Source: Enterococcus songbeiensis (lineage in GTDB: Bacteria > Bacillota > Bacilli > Lactobacillales > Enterococcaceae). From it: 64,000 nt of DNA. Location: positions 62,001 through 126,000 of the forward strand of contig NZ_BJDS01000003.1 in assembly GCF_005405265.1 (NCBI RefSeq), written 5' to 3'. The notes beneath the pieces are model-generated. The model searched no databases. It was not told the DNA's origin and saw only the letters and a program-made list of their open reading frames with translations. Below, piece after piece: positions 60,207-64,000 of this stretch (position 1 is its first letter; the number at the start of each line of letters is the position of its first letter). Made by a program: the position numbers and the translations under genes.

Positions 60207-60243
60207 TTGAACAATCCTCCTTAATTCAGAACGTATAAAATTA

Positions 60244-60252
60244 TTATAGCAG
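60244..60252 (-). promoter_or_regulatory. Extended -10 promoter of HEPN gene 2
   Basis: The minus strand reads TGCTATAAT (complement of 60244-60252), a consensus -10 with TGn, about 40 bp before the TTG start and after the ardA stop. The -35 is weak, as usual for extended -10 promoters. Confidence 0.65.
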
Positions 60253-60277
60253 TATTGCTAGTTTAGAGTAATCCATG

Positions 60278-60778
60278 TTAATTAGAATACTCAAATACTC
60301 CATGAGAGGTGATAAGATAATTTCCCTCTATTTCCATATCACGTCCCAAAGCTTGATAATCAATATAATTTTGTAAATTAGAAGGTACTTCACCAAGTTG
60401 TCCTGTTTCTTCCACATAATAACGGGCGACATCTTCCATAGAATCACATTCACTATAACAATGAATATTCTCTTTGTTTTCCAGTAATTCTTCCAAGCTA
60501 CTAAACCACATGCCTTGAATTTCTTTGAGTTCATTATAAATAGGTGTACCTTCGATTTCTTGAATGGCTTCACATAGACGGTTGATTTCACTAATTGGCG
60601 TGTATTCGTCCACATCAAAAGGAAGCTCAAAATCATGTATGGCGTATTCTTCGTAGTTCTCATTTAAACCGATTCTTTCTGCCATTTCTTCCTCATCAAT
60701 TGGTGGAGTAAACCATGATCCAACTAATTCACCTTCATTATACCGTCCCAAATTTGCCACATAGACTTTCAATTCCAA
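60278..60778 (-). CDS. ardA: Antirestriction protein ArdA (Tn916 Orf18 homologue)
   Basis: A 166-residue acidic DNA mimic that blocks type I restriction enzymes when the element enters a new host. Recognised by YVANLGRYNEGELVGSWF, NYEEYAIHDFELPF, DVARYYVEETGQLGE and NYIDYQALGRDME. It is clearly divergent from the Tn916 ArdA sequence I remember. It starts with TTG after AAGGATG. It is flanked on both sides by HEPN genes rather than by orf17 and orf19. Confidence 0.92.
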   Translation of the reverse strand: MELKVYVANLGRYNEGELVGSWFTPPIDEEEMAERIGLNENYEEYAIHDFELPFDVDEYTPISEINRLCEAIQEIEGTPIYNELKEIQGMWFSSLEELLENKENIHCYSECDSMEDVARYYVEETGQLGEVPSNLQNYIDYQALGRDMEIEGNYLITSHGVFEYSN

Positions 60779-60810
60779 TTCTTATCACATCCTTTTTATA
60801 AAATATAGTC

Positions 60811-60845
60811 AAAAAAAAAGTAGCAATCAGTTAATGACGCTACTT
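60811..60845 (-). terminator. Terminator after HEPN gene 1
   Basis: Arms AAGTAGC (60818-60824) and GCTACTT (60839-60845, overlapping the TAG stop) are followed on the minus strand by nine T's. It stands between HEPN gene 1 and ardA. Confidence 0.85.
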
Positions 60846-61601
60846 ATCAAGGTATCCGCTAATATAATCTGTAACTGTACTTGAAATACCTATTATTAGT
60901 TTTGCTTCTCTCTTTCCAATAATATTTGTATTAGGATGTGCAAGTGAATGCCTATTTCTTGCTTCATTAAGAGAGCTAATCATTCCATTTGATGACCTTA
61001 TCGTTGTCTTCACTATATCAGCAAGTTCAGTAGGTTGAATTTCTTTTTCAATTAATTGTTGTATCCTACTATATAATTTAGATAGATTTTCGTCTCTAGG
61101 AACTGTAATTTCATATTTTTTTAGTATTTCAATTAAATATCCATGAAAAGCAGTGTGAACTCTGTCAAAGGCACGTTGATATTCACCATTACTCATGAAA
61201 GACTCAGCGTCTTCAATAGCTTGTGAAATCACATCACTAATTTTCAACTGACTAAAGTTAATTACTTCGTAATTCTCTGGAAGTGGTACTAAAATAGTAT
61301 CCACTAATACATTATCACCTTGTTTATCATATATGGAGCTTGCTGTCTGGGTAAGCAAATCTTTATGACTTTCAAAAAAGTCTAAATCATCAAAAGGAGC
61401 TCTTATTTTAAGATAGGTGCAAAGCGTATTCCAATCCCTTTTGTATCCTTTATAATAAGTAAACTCGTTAGTCTCATCTAAAGTTACCTCTGATATTTTC
61501 ATTTTAGAAACAATCTCGTTACCTCCTTCATAATAATTTGAAGAGCTCTTTCTTTCTAATGTTTTAATTAAAAGAGATTTAAATTGATCATTTGTAAACA
61601 T
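60840..61601 (-). CDS. HEPN / abortive-infection-like protein, candidate defence RNase (cargo gene 1)
   Basis: A 253-residue soluble protein. The C-terminal third resembles abortive-infection C-terminal (HEPN) domains: helices AIEDAESFMSNGEYQRAFDR and HGYLIEILKKYEI, then EARNRHSLAHPN with an R-x6-H arrangement (Arg215, His222). The N-terminal half is unassigned. The start is taken at the ATG at 61601 with AAAGGA 9 nt away; an ATG six codons upstream (61619) precedes that site. Own promoter (61625-61653) and terminator (60811-60845). No antitoxin-like neighbour is seen. Confidence 0.68.
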   Translation of the reverse strand: MFTNDQFKSLLIKTLERKSSSNYYEGGNEIVSKMKISEVTLDETNEFTYYKGYKRDWNTLCTYLKIRAPFDDLDFFESHKDLLTQTASSIYDKQGDNVLVDTILVPLPENYEVINFSQLKISDVISQAIEDAESFMSNGEYQRAFDRVHTAFHGYLIEILKKYEITVPRDENLSKLYSRIQQLIEKEIQPTELADIVKTTIRSSNGMISSLNEARNRHSLAHPNTNIIGKREAKLIIGISSTVTDYISGYLDK

Positions 61602-61624
61602 ATTCATGGATCCTTTCATAACAA

Positions 61625-61653
61625 AATATATACTTCCTATTTTATCATGAAAA
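61625..61653 (-). promoter_or_regulatory. Putative promoter of HEPN gene 1
   Basis: On the minus strand TTTTCA (complement of 61648-61653) and TATATT (complement of 61625-61630) are 17 bp apart, between the TcpD-like stop and the HEPN start. Confidence 0.5.
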
Positions 61654-61660
61654 ATATCTG

Positions 61661-61882
61661 TTAAGCACCAATGATTCGGTTAAATAAGTTTAATAACACA
61701 TCTTTCACGCCAGCTGCATTGAACACAAGTCCGACGGCGATTAAAGCAATAATCAAAAAGCCAATAAGTTTTGAAAATTCTCGTTTAAAACCTAAAAACA
61801 GTCCAATGACGACAATCGCTAACAATACCAATGACTGTGCATTATCCAAGAACCAGTTGTACAAATTCTGCCCAAAATTCAT
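61661..61882 (-). CDS. TcpD-like small conjugation membrane protein
   Basis: A 73-residue protein with two helices (AQSLVLLAIVVIGLFLGF and LIGFLIIALIAVGLVF), a standard component of Tn916/pCW3-type transfer loci. It overlaps the upstream small gene by 4 nt. Confidence 0.85.
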   Translation of the reverse strand: MNFGQNLYNWFLDNAQSLVLLAIVVIGLFLGFKREFSKLIGFLIIALIAVGLVFNAAGVKDVLLNLFNRIIGA

Positions 61883-62151
61883 GTGATTGTCCTCCTTTCC
61901 TTAAGATATTTTTCTCGATAGTAGATATAGCTTTTTACACGCTTTAATAATTGAAAAGGAGTTAAATGCTCTCCATAAACAGTTATTCGACTGGTATAAT
62001 TCTTATAAAAGCTCACTTTGTAAAAATCATAGGTATAGATGGTATCACCAGCTTGCCGTTTTCCCTCAATAATGAGAGACGTATATTTCCCTGTATTTTG
62101 TATATACGCTTGAAACCCTAACTTCTTTAATTCTTCTGTTAAGAGGCTCAT
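61879..62151 (-). CDS. Small conjugal-transfer-region protein
   Basis: A 90-residue soluble, basic protein (MSLLTEELKKLGFQAYIQNTG) conserved between the relaxase and the TcpD-like gene in Tn916-family elements. Function unknown. It overlaps mobT by 4 nt. Confidence 0.8.
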   Translation of the reverse strand: MSLLTEELKKLGFQAYIQNTGKYTSLIIEGKRQAGDTIYTYDFYKVSFYKNYTSRITVYGEHLTPFQLLKRVKSYIYYREKYLKERRTIT

Positions 62152-63332
62152 GTAATCAAATCCTCCATGCCTAGATGTTGTTGTTCAATTAATTTCTCAT
62201 GTTTTTCTGTCAGTTTGGCTTCATGAATCATGGTGGAAATAATGGTTGTACCGTTGAGAATATCTAAAATGCTTGCGACTTTTAATGTAGGGGCGACTTG
62301 ATGATGTAACCAGTTCAATGTTCGTTCAAAAGAATAAGGTTCTGGCTGTATGGTTAGGCGTAATGCTCCACGATTTTTGCCGATAAACCATTCCCAGCGT
62401 TCATTGGTTTGCCAATCACTCCGTCGCTTGGTTTCGTCCTTATCGGCAAAGCGAATATAACGATTGATAATCTCAAACGCTGTTTTTTCTGCATTTTGAT
62501 GTTCCAACAAATCTTTCATGGCTTGAGTGGCTCTGTCGTTTTTCAAACGAATTTCAAAGCGATTCTTTATTTCTGCGTCTTCTAAGGCAATATCATTTTT
62601 CACGTATTGCTCATAATCTTTCTCATATATACAGAAATAGACTTCGCTTTTTAATGAGCCAATATAAAGGGTGTTTCCCATGTCTGGTTTTTCATCACGG
62701 TGAACCAATTCACCACTGCGATAATTTTTAAAGCTCCGAAAGACGGAAATACATTCTTCCTGTTTACATTTCTTTGCCAATTCTGGAATATTCAAAATCC
62801 CTGTTTTATCGTTGATGGCTAAATCCAAGCGTTTGAAAATACCTTTATGTTCCATGCAATCTTGAAAGAAACCATACCAGCTCCGATGTTGAGCCAATAG
62901 AAAGTTTTCAAATTGCCGACAGCCTTTTCCTTTCAGTTCTAATAAAACCCCTTTACTTACATCATGAGAGACTAGGACAACAATATCACCGAAACGATAG
63001 TGTTCGGGATAAGAATAATAGCCAAAGTCTTCGTGTAGCATATAATCCATATTCAAGCGTAAAACCTCACCGATAATTTGAGACACATCATTGGTAGGGA
63101 ATCGAATCCGTACATAGTCGAATAACATCTCCAATGGGTTATCGGGATTGAAGCGTTCCAAAGCGTTCAGTAAATCTTCTTTCACCTGTTGAGTAGGGAC
63201 TGCCTTGCCTGTTTCAATATCCGATAGGTAAGGTCTGGTAATATGAGAAGCAACCGCCAGTTTATTTTGAGAAACGCCATAAGCCAGTCGCTTTTCTTTC
63301 AATTCCTTAATCCAAATTTTTTCGTTTTCCAT
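62148..63332 (-). CDS. mobT: MobT relaxase / Rep_trans-type initiator (Tn916 Orf20)
   Basis: A 394-residue protein with an N-terminal helix-turn-helix (RLAYGVSQNKLAVASHITRPYLSDIE, split) and a replication-initiation-factor fold (KRLDLAINDKTGILNI; RFEIRLKNDRATQAM). MobT nicks oriT to start both transfer and rolling-circle replication of the excised element. The start is the ATG at 63332 after GGAGGTTTGCG; a TTG two codons upstream is less likely. The putative oriT lies directly upstream. Confidence 0.92.
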   Translation of the reverse strand: MENEKIWIKELKEKRLAYGVSQNKLAVASHITRPYLSDIETGKAVPTQQVKEDLLNALERFNPDNPLEMLFDYVRIRFPTNDVSQIIGEVLRLNMDYMLHEDFGYYSYPEHYRFGDIVVLVSHDVSKGVLLELKGKGCRQFENFLLAQHRSWYGFFQDCMEHKGIFKRLDLAINDKTGILNIPELAKKCKQEECISVFRSFKNYRSGELVHRDEKPDMGNTLYIGSLKSEVYFCIYEKDYEQYVKNDIALEDAEIKNRFEIRLKNDRATQAMKDLLEHQNAEKTAFEIINRYIRFADKDETKRRSDWQTNERWEWFIGKNRGALRLTIQPEPYSFERTLNWLHHQVAPTLKVASILDILNGTTIISTMIHEAKLTEKHEKLIEQQHLGMEDLIT

Positions 63333-63349
63333 TCGCAAACCTCCAATCT

Positions 63350-63385
63350 AAAAAAGATGTAAACTATGACCCTTGAGTTTACATC
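63350..63385 (-). terminator. Terminator-like hairpin between oriT and mobT
   Basis: Perfect 10-bp arms GATGTAAACT (63356-63365) and AGTTTACATC (63376-63385) are followed by six T's on the minus strand, 18 nt before the mobT start. It may uncouple mobT from orf21 transcription. Confidence 0.75.
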
Positions 63386-63513
63386 TTTCCTATTTTCCGC
63401 AATTCCTTGTACCATCAACATTGGTTGATGAGAATTGCCTGTTTTCAGTTGTATTTGTGCCCCCCTGTTAGGTAGAGGGGGCTAAAGGATTGGCGTGGCT
63501 AACGCCACACCAA
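63386..63513. other. Putative origin of transfer (oriT)
   Basis: In the gap between orf21 and mobT there are nested inverted repeats. GCAATTC/GAATTGC (63399-63438) encloses CATCAAC/GTTGATG. GCCCCC/GGGGGC (63459-63482) flanks CTGTTAGGTAGA. TTGGCGTGGC/GCCACACCAA (63490-63513) surrounds TAAC. The GC-rich repeat and the GTGGCTAACGCCAC sequence match the layout of Tn916/ICEBs1-class oriT, where MobT/NicK nicks. Confidence 0.75.
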
Positions 63514-64000
63514 TCAAAGCAAGTCTGAACCTGTACCTTTCACTTCGTGCGGTACAGGCTCAGATTGCTTTTTTTGAATGACTTTTCCTATTTCTCCTAA
63601 GAAATCATACCTTTTTGGTACAAGGGGTGTATAAAACTCACTAATCACACTTTTTCCTGTATCCACATAACCTCTTCCCTTGATGGGTTTTAAGAAAAAT
63701 TGTTTTTGTGTATCGCTTCCAAACATCATACCGAAGCCCATTTCAGACATACGACCCAAAGCCACACGGAAGTTAAAGTTATCTCGAATACCATCACTAA
63801 AATATTTTGCGTCTGGACGCTGACAGGCAAGAATTAAAAAGAAGCCTGCTTGTCGTCCGAGCATAACAATTTGTTTGAGTTTATTCATAACTTGTGCACT
63901 ATCACGACCTAACATATCCATCATCGCCACATATTCATCAAAAATCAGGAAGTTCGCAGGTAGACCAAGATACGCATAATTTTCTCCTGTTTTGTAGTTC
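63514..64000 (-). CDS. orf21: FtsK/SpoIIIE-like coupling protein Orf21 (TcpA), C-terminal part
   Basis: The frame runs from the window edge to a stop at 63514 (162 residues visible). It includes Walker B ANFLIFDEYVAMMD and the coupling-protein segment GRQAGFFLILACQRPDAKYFSDGIRDNFNFRVALGRMS (split). This DNA pump brings the nicked element to the channel. Its first visible in-frame start codon (63930) is internal; the N-terminal part and membrane helices are outside the window. Confidence 0.92.
   Translation of the reverse strand, partial: NYKTGENYAYLGLPANFLIFDEYVAMMDMLGRDSAQVMNKLKQIVMLGRQAGFFLILACQRPDAKYFSDGIRDNFNFRVALGRMSEMGFGMMFGSDTQKQFFLKPIKGRGYVDTGKSVISEFYTPLVPKRYDFLGEIGKVIQKKQSEPVPHEVKGTGSDLL

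Overview
The window reads as a chromosomal segment of a low-GC Gram-positive coccus, most likely Enterococcus (species not decided). The reasons are the gene content (a str–S10–spc–alpha ribosomal block near a deo/nucleoside-uptake block and guaA), strong AGGAGG ribosome binding sites, the zinc forms of S14 and L36, and a Tn916-family element. It falls into three parts.

Part 1 (1–28.2 kb) is core housekeeping. After the end of a YfhO-type membrane protein come, on the minus strand, truA, the energising module of the vitamin ECF transporters (ecfA1-ecfA2-ecfT), and then the S10-spc-alpha ribosomal operon from rpsJ (17908) down to rplQ (3872). That operon has an S10 promoter at 18082-18110 and an internal promoter before infA. 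A structured 3' RNA follows rplQ. Next is a small vitamin B6 salvage locus (ECF S component, pyridoxine kinase, divergent MocR regulator), then the str operon (rpsL, rpsG, fusA, tuf), rpiA, a degenerate serine-recombinase homologue and gpmA.

Part 2 (28.2–46.1 kb) is metabolic: a CcpA-box-bearing ABC-2 exporter, then nucleoside uptake and catabolism. A LacI-family regulator is followed by pdp, deoC, cdd, the lipoprotein bmpA, the nucleoside ABC transporter nupA/B/C, deoB, punA and deoD, all on the minus strand. The joints of this long cluster hold unusual repeats: two copies of a ~133 bp unit before deoB, three copies of a 103 bp unit before punA, and three hairpins between bmpA and nupA. An RsmC-like methyltransferase, an SGNH hydrolase, coaA and guaA complete this part.

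Part 3 (46.1–64 kb, running off the end) is an integrative conjugative element inserted at the 3' end of guaA. It has the Tn916 gene order and tet(M), but its tyrosine integrase and DUF3173 partner are not the Tn916 Int/Xis pair. It is therefore of the Tn5801 type (guaA-targeting). Read from guaA it carries int, DUF3173, orf8, orf7, orf9, a KTR protein, tet(M) with its attenuator leader, orf13-orf17, ardA, TcpD-like and small transfer proteins, the MobT relaxase, oriT, and the end of the FtsK-like coupling protein. Its most interesting part is 59.1–61.65 kb: the anti-restriction gene ardA sits between two unrelated HEPN-motif genes. Each HEPN gene appears to have its own promoter and a strong intrinsic terminator, inserted into what is otherwise the transfer operon. 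This looks like a defence/anti-defence cargo pocket. No rRNA, tRNA or CRISPR array was seen.
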